A DNA stretch of 58,456 nt from the NCBI RefSeq assembly GCF_030538695.1, contig NZ_JAUNTN010000011.1, positions 58,552 to 117,007 on the forward strand. Reading direction: 5' to 3'. The notes under the pieces are model-generated. The model did no database searches, was not told the DNA's origin, and saw nothing but the letters and a program-made list of their open reading frames with translations. The stretch comes from Paracoccus sp. (in: a-proteobacteria). GTDB taxonomy: Bacteria > Pseudomonadota > Alphaproteobacteria > Rhodobacterales > Rhodobacteraceae. The position numbers and the translations under genes were made by a program. This document shows, one piece after another, positions 1-8,213 of this stretch; position 1 is the stretch's first letter; every line of letters begins with the position of its first letter.

Positions 1-28
1 GGCACTTCTCCCACGGCAAGGGCTACCG

Positions 29-69
29 CCCCCCCCCCCCCGGCCCGGTGGGGGGGGGGGGGGGGGGGG
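29..69. repeat. C13/G20 homopolymer block
   Basis: Thirteen C (29-41), then GGCCCGGT, then twenty G (50-69). The two runs are complementary and could fold into a G:C hairpin. No other homopolymer of this length was noticed in the window. It lies just downstream of the minus-strand monooxygenase stop and has no T tract, so it does not look like a normal terminator. A polymerase or assembly artefact is the simplest reading. Confidence 0.85.
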
Positions 70-94
70 CAATCCCCGACCCTCGAAGACAAAC

Positions 95-1228
95 TCAACG
101 CATCGTGGAGCTGATCGGATCATAGTCATAGATCCAATCAAAGCGGGATAACAGCTTGGCCGGGGCTGCGGCGGAAATTATCCGCAGCCCGGCATGACCT
201 ACCAGCGCCACCGGCCCGGACAGATGATAATTGCGGGCATTGCGATTGGCGAAATCGACGATGCGCCGGGTGCGGCTGCGGCGATGCTGCGCCCATTCCG
301 TCAGCGCCGCAGCCTGATCCGGGTTGCGGTCCAGCGCCACGGCCAGCGTATAGGCGTCCTCGATCGCCATGCAGGCACCTTGCGCCAGAAACGGCAGGGT
401 CGGATGGGCCGCGTCTCCAATGATGACTGACCGCCCGTCCTGCCAGCGTTCCGCCACCTCATGCCGGAACAGACCCCAGATGCGAACCTCATCGACCTGC
501 GCCAGCCAGCCCGGCACCGGCCCGCCGAATCCGGCGTAAGCTCTGCGCAGATTGTCGGGGTCGTCGCTGATGGACCAGTCGTCCTCAGCCCAGAAATCCC
601 GCTCGATCACGGCCACGATGTTGCGCAGGCCAAGCCCCATCGGATAGCTGACCAGATGCCGCCGTGGCCCCATAAAGACCTGTGCTTCGGGTGCGGCATC
701 CGGTTCCGCCGGGATCACCGCACGCCACGCCGTCTGGCGGGTGAAAAACGGTTTGCGCCGCCCGTCCAGAACCTGCCGCAGATGTGAACGGGTGCCATCC
801 GCACCGATCAGCAGGTCCGTGTCATGCGGCAGAACCTCGATCCGGGTGTTCAGGTGAATATCGGCCCCGGCATCACGGGCGGCTTGTTCCAGAACCTCGA
901 CCAGACGGGCGCGGTGGATCAGGCGGAAAGCGTCATTGGGGCGATGCTGCGCCAGATCCAGCAGGGCGACCTGCGCACCGTGGCGATTGCGCAGCACCAC
1001 CGCACGGCTGCGGGCGCTGACCGCATCCAGCGCGTCGCCAAGCCCAAGCGCCCGCAAGGCCCGGCCTGCATTGGGGGAAATCTGCAACCCCGCGCCCACC
1101 TCGCGCAGCGCGCCTGCCTGTTCCAGAACCGTAACCTGCGCCCCGCGCTGCGCCAGAGCGGTGGCAGCGGTCAGACCGGCGACACCGGCGCCGATAATGG
1201 TGATCTGGCGGTCTTTCAGATGGTTCAT
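95..1228 (-). CDS. FAD-dependent aromatic monooxygenase (salicylate / 3-hydroxybenzoate hydroxylase type)
   Basis: A 377-residue single-component flavoprotein. The N-terminal Rossmann dinucleotide motif GAGVAG lies near residues 14-19, the second FAD/NAD(P)H motif reads GADGTRSHL near 140-150, and the FAD ribityl-binding motif GDAAHPTLPF lies near 270. These are the three hallmarks of class A flavin monooxygenases, which use NAD(P)H and O2 to hydroxylate an aromatic ring in the cytoplasm. Length is normal for the family. No ring-cleavage or regulator gene is adjacent, so the substrate cannot be read from context. The start ATG at 1228 has only a weak G-rich ribosome site. The family call is firm; the substrate is inference. 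Confidence 0.85.
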   Translation of the reverse strand: MNHLKDRQITIIGAGVAGLTAATALAQRGAQVTVLEQAGALREVGAGLQISPNAGRALRALGLGDALDAVSARSRAVVLRNRHGAQVALLDLAQHRPNDAFRLIHRARLVEVLEQAARDAGADIHLNTRIEVLPHDTDLLIGADGTRSHLRQVLDGRRKPFFTRQTAWRAVIPAEPDAAPEAQVFMGPRRHLVSYPMGLGLRNIVAVIERDFWAEDDWSISDDPDNLRRAYAGFGGPVPGWLAQVDEVRIWGLFRHEVAERWQDGRSVIIGDAAHPTLPFLAQGACMAIEDAYTLAVALDRNPDQAAALTEWAQHRRSRTRRIVDFANRNARNYHLSGPVALVGHAGLRIISAAAPAKLLSRFDWIYDYDPISSTMR

Positions 1229-1299
1229 TGCCGGTCAGCCCCTCGGCAGACGCACCGGGGCTGATGAGGGAAAGCACCAGTTCCGGGCTTTGATGGTGC

Positions 1300-1327
1300 A
1301 AAAAAGGCTGACAGAACGCTGTCAGCC
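1300..1327 (-). terminator. Rho-independent terminator of dksA
   Basis: Perfect 9-bp stem GGCTGACAG/CTGTCAGCC (1306-1314 with 1319-1327), 4-base loop, followed on the minus strand by six T (1300-1305). It starts seven bases after the dksA stop codon. Confidence 0.9.
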
Positions 1328-1333
1328 ACCGGG

Positions 1334-1756
1334 TCAGTCGTCGCGGTGAACGCGCTCGCGGCGTTCGTGCTTTTCCTGCGCTTCCAGTGTCATCGTGGCG
1401 ATGGGACGCGCGTCCAGCCGTTTCAGGCTGATCGGTTCCCCGGTCATTTCACAATAACCGTATTCGCCATTGTCGATTCGGCGCAGCGCGGCGTCAATCT
1501 TGCTGACCAGCTTGCGCTGTCGGTCACGGGTGCGCAGTTCCAGCGCCCGATCGGTTTCTTCGGATGCGCGATCAGCGAGATCCGGCACGTTGCGGGCGCT
1601 GTCCTGCAAACCTTCCAGCGTTTCGGCGGATTGTTCCAACAGTTCCGCCTTCCAGATTTCCAGCTTGCGGCGGAAATATTCAAGCTGCTTGTCATTCATA
1701 AAAGGTTCGTCCTCTGCGGGACGATAATCTTCGGGAAGGAACGTCTGCGACTTCAT
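1334..1756 (-). CDS. dksA: RNA polymerase-binding transcription factor DksA
   Basis: A 140-residue DksA/TraR protein. DksA enters the RNA polymerase secondary channel and acts with ppGpp in the stringent response. The coiled-coil tip motif DxxDxA is present (DLADRA), followed by the usual charged helix and the C-terminal globular part. Only one of the four zinc-finger cysteines is left (GYCEMTGEP); the downstream pair is replaced in ATMTLEAQEKHERRE. This single-Cys form is what I recall for Rhodobacter DksA, which is functional without zinc coordination. The start is well supported: GGAGG lies five to six bases before the ATG at 1756. Monocistronic, with its own terminator. Confidence 0.93.
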   Translation of the reverse strand: MKSQTFLPEDYRPAEDEPFMNDKQLEYFRRKLEIWKAELLEQSAETLEGLQDSARNVPDLADRASEETDRALELRTRDRQRKLVSKIDAALRRIDNGEYGYCEMTGEPISLKRLDARPIATMTLEAQEKHERRERVHRDD

Positions 1757-1882
1757 CTTGCCTCCTCCGGCTGCGGGCAGGGTCGTGAAGGTGCGCCCGC
1801 CACCGTCGCGCCCGCTTTAAGCGAAGGGGCCGGGGATGTCACGCCCCGATTTTGCGCCGCAGCAAAGCCGATTGTCGCAGCC

Positions 1883-1911
1883 TTGAGATCGGGCGGTGTG
1901 GTGATTAGGTT
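1883..1911 (+). promoter_or_regulatory. Candidate sigma-70 promoter of the MoxR ATPase gene
   Basis: TTGAGA (1883-1888), 17-base spacer, TAGGTT (1906-1911). The predicted transcript would start near 1918, about 25 bases before the ATG at 1942, which has an AAAGGAA ribosome site. Pattern match only. Confidence 0.4.
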
Positions 1912-1941
1912 GCCCGCGCCGACAGCACAAAGGAACGCCCG

Positions 1942-2784
1942 ATGCAATTCACCGGAACCGAAACCTATGTCGCCCCGCCGGATCTGGCGATGGCGGTCAA
2001 CGCGGCGGTGACGCTGGAACGCCCGCTGCTAGTCAAGGGTGAACCCGGCACGGGCAAGACCGAGCTGGCCCGGCAGGTTGCGGCCAGTCTTGGCCTGCCG
2101 ATGGTGGAATGGAACATCAAATCCACCACCAAGGCGCAGCAGGGCCTGTATGAATATGACGCCGTATCCCGGTTGCGCGACAGCCAGCTTGGCGATGCCC
2201 GCGTGCATGAGGTCGGTAATTATATCCGCAAGGGCAAGCTGTGGCAAGCGTTCGATGCGGATACCAAGGTGGTGCTGCTGATCGACGAGATCGACAAGGC
2301 CGATATCGAGTTCCCCAACGATCTGCTGCAAGAGCTGGACCGGATGGAGTTCCACGTCTATGAGACCGGCGAAACCATCCGCGCCCGCCATCGCCCGGTC
2401 GTCATCATCACCAGCAACAATGAAAAAGAGCTGCCCGACGCCTTTCTGCGCCGCTGTTTTTTTCACTATATCCGCTTTCCTGATGTCGAAACGTTAAAGC
2501 GCATCGTCGCCGTGCATCACCCCGACCTGAAACCGCACCTGCTGGAAGCCGCGCTGACCCAGTTCTTTGATCTGCGCGAGGCACCGGGGCTGAAGAAAAA
2601 GCCCTCGACCAGCGAATTGCTGGACTGGTTGAAACTGATTCTGGCCGAAGATCTGGCACCCGAGGATCTGACCCGCGATCCGCAGACCATGTTGCCGAAA
2701 CTGCATGGGGCGCTGCTGAAAAACGAGCAGGATGTGGCGCTGTTTGAAAAGCTGGCCTTTATGGCCCGGCGTCAGGGCCGCTAG
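1942..2784 (+). CDS. MoxR-family AAA+ ATPase
   Basis: A 280-residue AAA+ ATPase with Walker A GEPGTGKTE (about residues 33-41), Walker B VVLLIDEID (about 111-119) and a sensor 1 stretch IITSNNEKELPDAFLRRC that carries the arginine finger region. MoxR proteins act as chaperones that insert cofactors or mature partner complexes, normally together with a von Willebrand A (CoxE-type) protein encoded next door. Here no vWA gene follows: a strong terminator lies seven bases after the stop and the next gene is convergent. The partner must be elsewhere, and the client is unknown. The family call is firm. Confidence 0.9.
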   Translation: MQFTGTETYVAPPDLAMAVNAAVTLERPLLVKGEPGTGKTELARQVAASLGLPMVEWNIKSTTKAQQGLYEYDAVSRLRDSQLGDARVHEVGNYIRKGKLWQAFDADTKVVLLIDEIDKADIEFPNDLLQELDRMEFHVYETGETIRARHRPVVIITSNNEKELPDAFLRRCFFHYIRFPDVETLKRIVAVHHPDLKPHLLEAALTQFFDLREAPGLKKKPSTSELLDWLKLILAEDLAPEDLTRDPQTMLPKLHGALLKNEQDVALFEKLAFMARRQGR

Positions 2785-2790
2785 GCAAAG

Positions 2791-2815
2791 GAAAGGGGCC
2801 ATGAAGGCCCCTTTC
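2791..2815. terminator. Bidirectional terminator between MoxR gene and peroxiredoxin
   Basis: Perfect 10-bp stem GAAAGGGGCC/GGCCCCTTTC with loop ATGAA. T-rich sequence follows on the plus strand and A-rich sequence precedes it, so it can serve both convergent genes. Confidence 0.85.
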
Positions 2816-2823
2816 TTTATGTT

Positions 2824-3369
2824 TCAGGCCGCTTTGGCGACGTTTTCTTCCAGCCATTGCAGCACGTTTTCCGGCGAGGATTCGCCATAGGGATCGTCGC
2901 CGCAATCGTCACAGCGGCCGGGTTCCTCGAACCATGCGGTGATCTTGCCGTCATCGACAACTGCGGCATAGCGCCAGGAGCGGGCACCAAAGCCCAGATT
3001 GTCCTTGCGCACCAGCATTCCCATCTTGTCGGTGAACTCGCCCGAGCCGTCGGGGATCACCTTGACGTTTTCCAGATTCTGCGATTGCGCCCATTTGTTC
3101 ATCACGAAGCTGTCGTTCACCGACAGGCAATAGATGTCGCTGACCCCCAGCTCTTCCATCCGGTTCGCGGCCTTTTCAAAGCCGGGAAGCTGATAGGTCG
3201 AGCAGGTCGGCGTGAAGGCACCGGGCAGCGAAAACAGCACCACGCGCTTGCCTTTGAAATAATCGGCGGTGGTCTTGTCTTCCCAACGGAACGGGTTAGG
3301 GCCGCCAACGGATTCGTCGCGGATTCGGGTGTGGAAGGTGACTTCGGGGAGTTGCTGTCCGACTTTCAT
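2824..3369 (-). CDS. Peroxiredoxin (Prx5-like, AhpC/TSA fold)
   Basis: A 181-residue thiol peroxidase that reduces hydrogen peroxide and alkyl or lipid peroxides, probably using glutathione/glutaredoxin as in bacterial Prx5 proteins. The peroxidatic cysteine is Cys56 in the motif PGAFTPTCS. A C-terminal extension carries a CDDC pair (about 155-158), a feature I associate with the alphaproteobacterial branch. The open frame continues upstream to 4308, but homology begins at MKVGQQLPEV and the ATG at 3369 has a ribosome site (GGAGAAGA), so I place the start there. The rest of the long frame is antisense to lipA. Confidence 0.9.
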   Translation of the reverse strand: MKVGQQLPEVTFHTRIRDESVGGPNPFRWEDKTTADYFKGKRVVLFSLPGAFTPTCSTYQLPGFEKAANRMEELGVSDIYCLSVNDSFVMNKWAQSQNLENVKVIPDGSGEFTDKMGMLVRKDNLGFGARSWRYAAVVDDGKITAWFEEPGRCDDCGDDPYGESSPENVLQWLEENVAKAA

Positions 3370-3504
3370 CTGTCTTCTCCATATAAGGCGCGGCCCCTCC
3401 TCCCCAACGGCCTGACGCAAGATGCCGCACATATGGGCGGAAGGGGTGGCGTTGATCAAGGGGCAATTAGCGACTAGATAAGGGCAAAGCCAAAAGAGGC
3501 CGCT

Positions 3505-4479
3505 ATGACCGAGATGTCTCCTCCGCCCCGTGGGCATAACCAGCCACCACGTCTGCGCCACCCCGAAAAGGCCCACCGCCCCGATCAGGAACAGCCGAAA
3601 AAACCGGACTGGATCAGGGTCAAGGCACCGGTTTCGCAGGGGTATAAACAGACCCGCGATTTGCTGCGCGACAATCGCCTGTCCACCGTCTGCGAGGAAG
3701 CTGGCTGCCCGAATGTGGGCGAATGTTGGTCGCAGGGCCACGCCACCATGATGATTATGGGCGAGATCTGCACCCGCGGATGCAGCTTTTGCAACGTCAC
3801 CACCGGCCGCCCCGATGCGCTGGACGTGTTCGAACCGGGGCGCGTTGCCCATGCGGTGCAGAAACTGGGACTGCGCCATGTGGTGATCACCTCGGTTGAT
3901 CGTGACGATCTGGACGATGGCGGGGCCGAGCATTTCGCGCAGACCATCCGCGCCATCCGCCACCGCAGCCCCGACAGCACCATCGAGGTGCTGACCCCGG
4001 ATTTCCTGAAATGCGGCTCCGATGCGCTGGAAACCGTTGTCGAGGCGCGGCCCGATGTGTTCAACCACAACCTTGAAACCGTGCCGGGGCTTTACCCGAC
4101 GGTGCGGCCCGGCGCGCGCTATTTCCACTCGCTGCGCCTGCTGCAAAGGGTCAAGGAGCTGGACCCGGCCATGTTCACCAAATCCGGCATTATGGTGGGC
4201 TTGGGTGAGGACCGGCAGGGCGTTTTGCAAGTCATGGACGACATGCGCGCCGCCGACATCGATTTTATCACCATCGGCCAATATCTTCAGCCGACGCCGA
4301 AACATCATCGCGTGGACCGTTTCGTAACCCCGGATGAGTTCGCCGGCTATGAAAAAGCCGCTTATGGCAAGGGCTTCCTGATGGTTTCCGCAACGCCGCT
4401 GACCCGGTCAAGCTATCATGCAGGTGATGATTTCGCGCAATTGCGGGCCGCACGGCTGGCCAAGCTGGGGCAGGCATGA
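3505..4479 (+). CDS. lipA: Lipoyl synthase
   Basis: A 324-residue radical-SAM enzyme that inserts two sulfur atoms into protein-bound octanoyl groups to make lipoate for the 2-oxoacid dehydrogenases and glycine cleavage system. Both iron-sulfur clusters are visible. The auxiliary cluster motif [12 protein letters not shown] gives Cys63, 68 and 74; the radical-SAM CX3CX2C motif CTRGCSFC gives Cys89, 93 and 96. The family ending with the RSSYH motif is present near the C terminus. Length and start are normal. Its stop overlaps the next start as ATGA, so the sulfotransferase is translationally coupled to it. Confidence 0.97.
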   Translation: MTEMSPPPRGHNQPPRLRHPEKAHRPDQEQPKKPDWIRVKAPVSQGYKQTRDLLRDNRLSTVCEEAGCPNVGECWSQGHATMMIMGEICTRGCSFCNVTTGRPDALDVFEPGRVAHAVQKLGLRHVVITSVDRDDLDDGGAEHFAQTIRAIRHRSPDSTIEVLTPDFLKCGSDALETVVEARPDVFNHNLETVPGLYPTVRPGARYFHSLRLLQRVKELDPAMFTKSGIMVGLGEDRQGVLQVMDDMRAADIDFITIGQYLQPTPKHHRVDRFVTPDEFAGYEKAAYGKGFLMVSATPLTRSSYHAGDDFAQLRAARLAKLGQA

Positions 4480-5285
4480 GCCTGCCGCAGATTATCGGGT
4501 TTGGTGCGCATAAAGCCGGCACGTCATGGCTGTTTGAAAACATCACCCGGAATCCAAAGGTTTGGCGCCCAGCCCTTAAGGAAATGCATTACTTTAACCA
4601 TGCAACTATCGGGGCTGCATGGGTTAAACGGGGACATCGCGCCAAACTGGTGACGCAGCGGGAAAGGCTGCGCAACGGCGGCAACCCGCAGCGGCTGGCG
4701 CATGTTCAGCGGTTGCTTGATCTCGAAATCTTGTCGCTGGACTGGTATCGTGAGGCTTATCGGCCCTGTCCCGCGAACAAGGTTTCGGTGGACATAACCC
4801 CCGCCTACGCCTTGCTGGATGATGCTGGCGTAAATTATATGAAATCGATCCTAGGTGACGGTTTTAAATCCATTTTCCTGATCCGAGACCCGGCGGCGCG
4901 AGCCGTTTCCGCAATCCGGTCCAAGCTGACCGGCAAGCCTGCCGAACAGGGCATGGATTTCTGGCTGGAACAGTTGAACAGTCCGCCCATCCAGCAGCGC
5001 GGCGACTATGCGGATGTCATCTCGCGGCTGGACAGGATGCTTGGGGCGCGGAATCTTTACCTGCCCTTTGGCATGATTAAGACCGCCCCATTACAACTGC
5101 TGCGAGCGGTCGAGGATCATTGCGGCCTGCCCGAAGGGGATTATCCCGATGCCGCCACACCGCGCCATGTTTCGCCCGGTTTCCCGGTGCCGGACGGGGT
5201 GCAGGATGTGTTCAGGGATGCGCTGCGCCCGCAATATGATTTTCTGGAACAGCGGTTCGACAAGGCGTTTCTGACGCGGTTATGA
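4476..5285 (+). CDS. Sulfotransferase family protein
   Basis: A 269-residue PAPS-dependent sulfotransferase-like protein. The 5'-phosphosulfate loop is HKAGTSWL (residues 12-19) and the 3'-phosphate site is [12 protein letters not shown] (about 137-148). The overall pattern fits heparan/chondroitin-type sulfotransferases, which sulfate carbohydrate acceptors. The start overlaps the lipA stop by four bases. The 3' end overlaps the convergent HxlR gene by six bases. The acceptor is unknown; capsule genes occur 35 kb away, but linking them is speculation. Confidence 0.8.
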   Translation: MSLPQIIGFGAHKAGTSWLFENITRNPKVWRPALKEMHYFNHATIGAAWVKRGHRAKLVTQRERLRNGGNPQRLAHVQRLLDLEILSLDWYREAYRPCPANKVSVDITPAYALLDDAGVNYMKSILGDGFKSIFLIRDPAARAVSAIRSKLTGKPAEQGMDFWLEQLNSPPIQQRGDYADVISRLDRMLGARNLYLPFGMIKTAPLQLLRAVEDHCGLPEGDYPDAATPRHVSPGFPVPDGVQDVFRDALRPQYDFLEQRFDKAFLTRL

Positions 5286-5618
5286 CTTGCCGTAAGGCGT
5301 CCAGCCTTCGGTGCCCCAGCGCAGGGCAATATCGCCAAGCATCTGAATGGCCCGCTGAAGCTCCTCACCGCGCGCGGTCAGCGAATACGTGACCTGCGGC
5401 GGGATTGTTGCGGCCTGTTCCCGGTGAACCAGATCCGCGCGTTCCAGCATCCGCAGCCGGTCGGTCAGAACCTTGGTCGAGATCCGTGGAATCAGCCGTT
5501 GCAATGCCCCGAATCGCTGCGGCCCCTGCGTGGCAAGCATGTAAAGCAGCAGCGTCGTCCACTGGCCGCTGACCACTGAAAACATCGTATCGACCGGACA
5601 ATCACCGTGATCGTGCAT
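5280..5618 (-). CDS. HxlR-family winged-helix transcriptional regulator
   Basis: A 112-residue HxlR regulator with the canonical winged helix: the TTLLLYMLATQGPQRFG helix and wing, then ISTKVLTDRLRMLERADLV. Cys7 (HGDCPVDT) sits at the N-terminal position used as a redox sensor in YodB/HypR-type members. The frame runs upstream to 5672, but homology starts at the ATG at 5618, which has AAAGG nine bases ahead. It is divergent from the flavodoxin-like gene at 5718, the usual arrangement for an HxlR regulator and its target. The sensor role is inferred from family knowledge. Confidence 0.88.
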   Translation of the reverse strand: MHDHGDCPVDTMFSVVSGQWTTLLLYMLATQGPQRFGALQRLIPRISTKVLTDRLRMLERADLVHREQAATIPPQVTYSLTARGEELQRAIQMLGDIALRWGTEGWTPYGKS

Positions 5619-5652
5619 GTTTGAACCTTTTTTCTTATTACCAAAATATAAC

Positions 5653-5675
5653 CACTTTCCTTTGGGAAGCAAGTG
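5653..5675. promoter_or_regulatory. Possible HxlR operator
   Basis: Inverted repeat CACTT-N13-AAGTG in the 99-base intergenic space between the divergent HxlR and flavodoxin genes. It is short, so this is only a candidate operator. Confidence 0.3.
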
Positions 5676-5717
5676 TGATTAACGCAGCCCGTATCTGTTA
5701 TGAAGTGGAAGGCTCCC

Positions 5718-6281
5718 ATGAGCAAAATCGCAATCGTTTACTTCTCGGGCTACGGCCACACCGTTTTCGCCGCCGAGGCCGTCGCCGCTGGCGCACGTGA
5801 GGCCGGGGCGCAGGTCGATGTGATCCGCATTTCCGAAGATGGCCAGATCGCCGATGCTGACTGGTCGGTTCTGGACGCCGCCAATGCCATCGTTTACGGC
5901 AGCCCGACCTATATGGGCGGCCCGGCATGGCAGTTCAAACGCTTTGCCGACGCCTCGTCGAAGGCTTGGTTTGCGGATAAATGGATCGACAAGTTGGCGG
6001 GTGGCTTTACCGTTTCGGCCTCGACCATAGGCGACAAAGGCGAGACGCTGAATTATTTCCAGACCCTGGCCAACCAGCACGGTCAGATTTGGGTCAGCCT
6101 TGGCCTTAAATCTGCAAATTTGATGGCCCATACCCCGGATGACATCAACTGGACCGGCAATTTCTCGGCTCTGGCGGCGATCAAACGTGGCGATTCTCCC
6201 GCTGATGCGCTGGCTGCGGGGGATGAGGCCGCCGCGCGTCACTATGGCGCCCGCATCGCCAAACTGGCCGCGAAGCTCTGA
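5718..6281 (+). CDS. Flavodoxin-family NAD(P)H oxidoreductase (WrbA-like)
   Basis: A 187-residue flavodoxin-fold protein with the FMN phosphate-binding loop FSGYGHT (residues 9-15) and the second FMN loop YGSPTYMGG near residue 63. Such proteins usually reduce quinones or nitroaromatics with FMN and NAD(P)H. I chose the ATG at 5718, with GGAAGG six bases ahead, over the in-frame ATG at 5700. Divergent transcription from an HxlR regulator suggests induction by electrophiles or quinones. The exact substrate is not visible. Confidence 0.85.
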   Translation: MSKIAIVYFSGYGHTVFAAEAVAAGAREAGAQVDVIRISEDGQIADADWSVLDAANAIVYGSPTYMGGPAWQFKRFADASSKAWFADKWIDKLAGGFTVSASTIGDKGETLNYFQTLANQHGQIWVSLGLKSANLMAHTPDDINWTGNFSALAAIKRGDSPADALAAGDEAAARHYGARIAKLAAKL

Positions 6282-6323
6282 TCACAAGGGGCAGGGGCTT
6301 TGCCCCTCTGGCCTGCGGCCATT

Positions 6324-6388
6324 CACCCCAGGATATTTAAGTGAAGAAGAAAGCGGCTTCTTCTTCATCAAAATATCCCACGGGGGTG
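6324..6388. repeat. Imperfect inverted-repeat intergenic element
   Basis: The left arm (6324-6352) and right arm (6356-6388) are inverted copies of one motif: CACCCC..GGATATTT..TGAAGAAGAAA and its complement, around a 3-4 base centre. A CCCC-AGGATATTT-GAAGAAG type sequence is familiar to me from intergenic spaces of Rhodobacteraceae genomes. The folded RNA would be a long hairpin at the end of the flavodoxin transcript. Confidence 0.6.
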
Positions 6389-6408
6389 CGGGGGTGTGAA
6401 ACCCCCGC
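6388..6408. other. GC-rich hairpin upstream of tRNA-Leu
   Basis: Perfect 8-bp stem GCGGGGGT/ACCCCCGC with loop GTGAA. No T tract follows, so it is probably part of the adjacent intergenic element rather than a factor-independent terminator. Confidence 0.5.
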
Positions 6409-6479
6409 AACAGGTTGCAGTCAGAAGCGGCACTTGCCCCTTGCTCATCCCCGCCGCCCGCGTTATGCGGGCAGCCGAG

Positions 6480-6563
6480 GCCCGAGTGGCGGAATGGTAG
6501 ACGCAGCGGATTCAAAATCCGCCGCCGCAAGGCATGTCGGTTCGAGTCCGACCTCGGGTACCA
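6480..6563 (+). tRNA. tRNA-Leu (CAA)
   Basis: An 84-base tRNA with encoded CCA. The acceptor GCCCGAG pairs with CTCGGGT (first pair G:T). The anticodon stem GCGGA/TCCGC encloses loop TTCAAAA with anticodon CAA at 6513-6515, reading UUG. The long variable arm is typical of class II tRNA-Leu, and the T-arm GGTTCGAGTCC is canonical. Confidence 0.97.
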
Positions 6564-6566
6564 GCC

Positions 6567-8111
6567 TCAGTTCAATCCCAAATCCTGCGGATACCAGCGG
6601 CCCATCGGATTGGGGGAAAAGCCCTGCACCCGTTCTGCGACCAGCATCCCTTGTGCATAGTGAAACACCGGAATCACCGGCAGGTCTGCGATCAGCCGGG
6701 CCTCTGCCTCGGTTTGGGCGGCGGCGCGGTCGGCACCTTCGGATTCGGCGGCCTCGGCCAGCAGGGATTGATATTCGGCATCCGCGTAAAGGCCGGGGTT
6801 GGTGCCGCTTGGTCCAAAGACCGACTGAAACGCCGCCGCATCCGCGTAATCCCCACACCAACCATAGCGGGCCAGCATGAAATCATGCTTACCCAGCTTG
6901 GCTGCATGGGTGTCCCAGTCGTTTTCGTCAATGCGGACGGTGACGTTCATATCCTGCCAGTAGTGCCGCAGCGCCCGTGCCATACGGCGGTTGTCGGGAT
7001 CGGCATTGGTGGCAACATGGACCCGCAGGGGGCGGTCTTTGTCGTAACCGGCGGCGCTCAGGATAGCGGCGGCCTCGGTTGTGCGGTCCTCCTGGCTTCG
7101 TGCAGCATCGGCGTTTTCAGGGGCCGTAAAGCCCGGCATATCGGACGGGGTCCAGCCCCATGCCGGGCGCTGGCCATCTTGCAGCACGGTGGCGATCATC
7201 TCGTCGCGGTTCAATGCCAGCGACAAGGCCCTGCGGATTTCCGGGTCTTGCAGCGCGGGCGGCGCGTCCGGGCCAAGGTTGACCACATAGCCCATAGTAC
7301 ATGGCAGGGGCGTCGAGCGGGCAGCTTCTCCGAAACGTGCCTGCGCCTGCGGCAGATGCGCGGGCGGTAGCGCGACGACATCCAGCCGCCCGCCGGAAAA
7401 GGCGTCAAGCTCCGCCCCGACATCGCTGTTGATATAACCGTTCAGCCCTTCGATCCGCAGGCTGTCCGCCAGCCGCCAGTCAGGGTTGCGGCGCAGCGCC
7501 CAACCTGCGCCTTCGGGTGGGGTGGCCGGGCGAAAGGCGCCGCTGGTGACGATTTGATCCGCTGCGGTCCAACCTTCGCGCAGGGCATGGGCGGGGATCG
7601 GAAAGGTCGCGCTATGGGTCAGGATGGCCGCCAGCGCAGGCACCGGCTGGGTGGTGGTCAGCACCAGCGTGTCGCCTTCGGCCCGCGCGCCGAGCTGATC
7701 GGGCGGCAGACTGCCTGCCAGCACCGCGGCCGCGTTTTCCAGATGCAGCGCACCGATCAGCCCGCGATGCGGCGAGGCCAGCGCCGGATCGGCCAGCCGC
7801 TGCAGTGCCGCCACCGCATCCGCTGCCGTCAGTGGTTGGCCATCCGACCATTGTGCCGGGTTCAGGCGCAGGCGGTGGGTCAGCCCGTCCTCGGAAACCT
7901 CATGCGTGGCGGCCAAGGCAGGCACCGGGCGGCTGTCGGGACCGTCGCGCAGCAGCCCTTCGAACAGCGCCCGGACGGCGGCCATATCCTGCGGGATGCT
8001 GGCGCGCTGCGGATCAAGCTGTGCAGGCTGGCGGGGGATGGCGATGTTCAGCACCGGCTGCGCCAGCACAGGCAGCGGCAACAGCGCAAGGATCAAGGCG
8101 GGAAGGTTCAT
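6567..8111 (-). CDS. ABC transporter substrate-binding protein (family 5, peptide type)
   Basis: A 514-residue periplasmic binding protein of the OppA/DppA type. It begins with a short signal peptide (LILALLPLPVLAQ), followed by the family opening with RQPAQLDPQRA and the SDGQPLTAADAV motif near residue 90. Such proteins deliver peptides, nickel or similar ligands to an inner-membrane ABC permease. No permease or ATPase gene adjoins it: one side is a tRNA, the other the divergent cob operon. It is therefore an orphan component. The gene ends only four bases from the tRNA-Leu gene. Confidence 0.88.
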   Translation of the reverse strand: MNLPALILALLPLPVLAQPVLNIAIPRQPAQLDPQRASIPQDMAAVRALFEGLLRDGPDSRPVPALAATHEVSEDGLTHRLRLNPAQWSDGQPLTAADAVAALQRLADPALASPHRGLIGALHLENAAAVLAGSLPPDQLGARAEGDTLVLTTTQPVPALAAILTHSATFPIPAHALREGWTAADQIVTSGAFRPATPPEGAGWALRRNPDWRLADSLRIEGLNGYINSDVGAELDAFSGGRLDVVALPPAHLPQAQARFGEAARSTPLPCTMGYVVNLGPDAPPALQDPEIRRALSLALNRDEMIATVLQDGQRPAWGWTPSDMPGFTAPENADAARSQEDRTTEAAAILSAAGYDKDRPLRVHVATNADPDNRRMARALRHYWQDMNVTVRIDENDWDTHAAKLGKHDFMLARYGWCGDYADAAAFQSVFGPSGTNPGLYADAEYQSLLAEAAESEGADRAAAQTEAEARLIADLPVIPVFHYAQGMLVAERVQGFSPNPMGRWYPQDLGLN

Positions 8112-8213
8112 CGGGATTTCCTATGGCTTGGCCGCAGCTTAGCGGCAGGTGTGGCGATTTGACAGGGCATTGCGCGGCTTTTCCTTTCGCCGGGGCTGTG
8201 CCAAGACAGGCGC

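Noticed and set aside
1753..1947. Minus-strand 64-codon frame between dksA and the MoxR gene.
   Set aside because: No ribosome site, no homology, and it overlaps the likely promoter region of both genes.
3370..4308. Upstream extension of the peroxiredoxin frame to 494 codons.
   Set aside because: The extension is antisense to lipA; homology and ribosome site both place the start at 3369.
8112..8213. Cobalamin riboswitch upstream of cobU.
   Set aside because: Only 102 bases are available and no B12-box pattern is visible.
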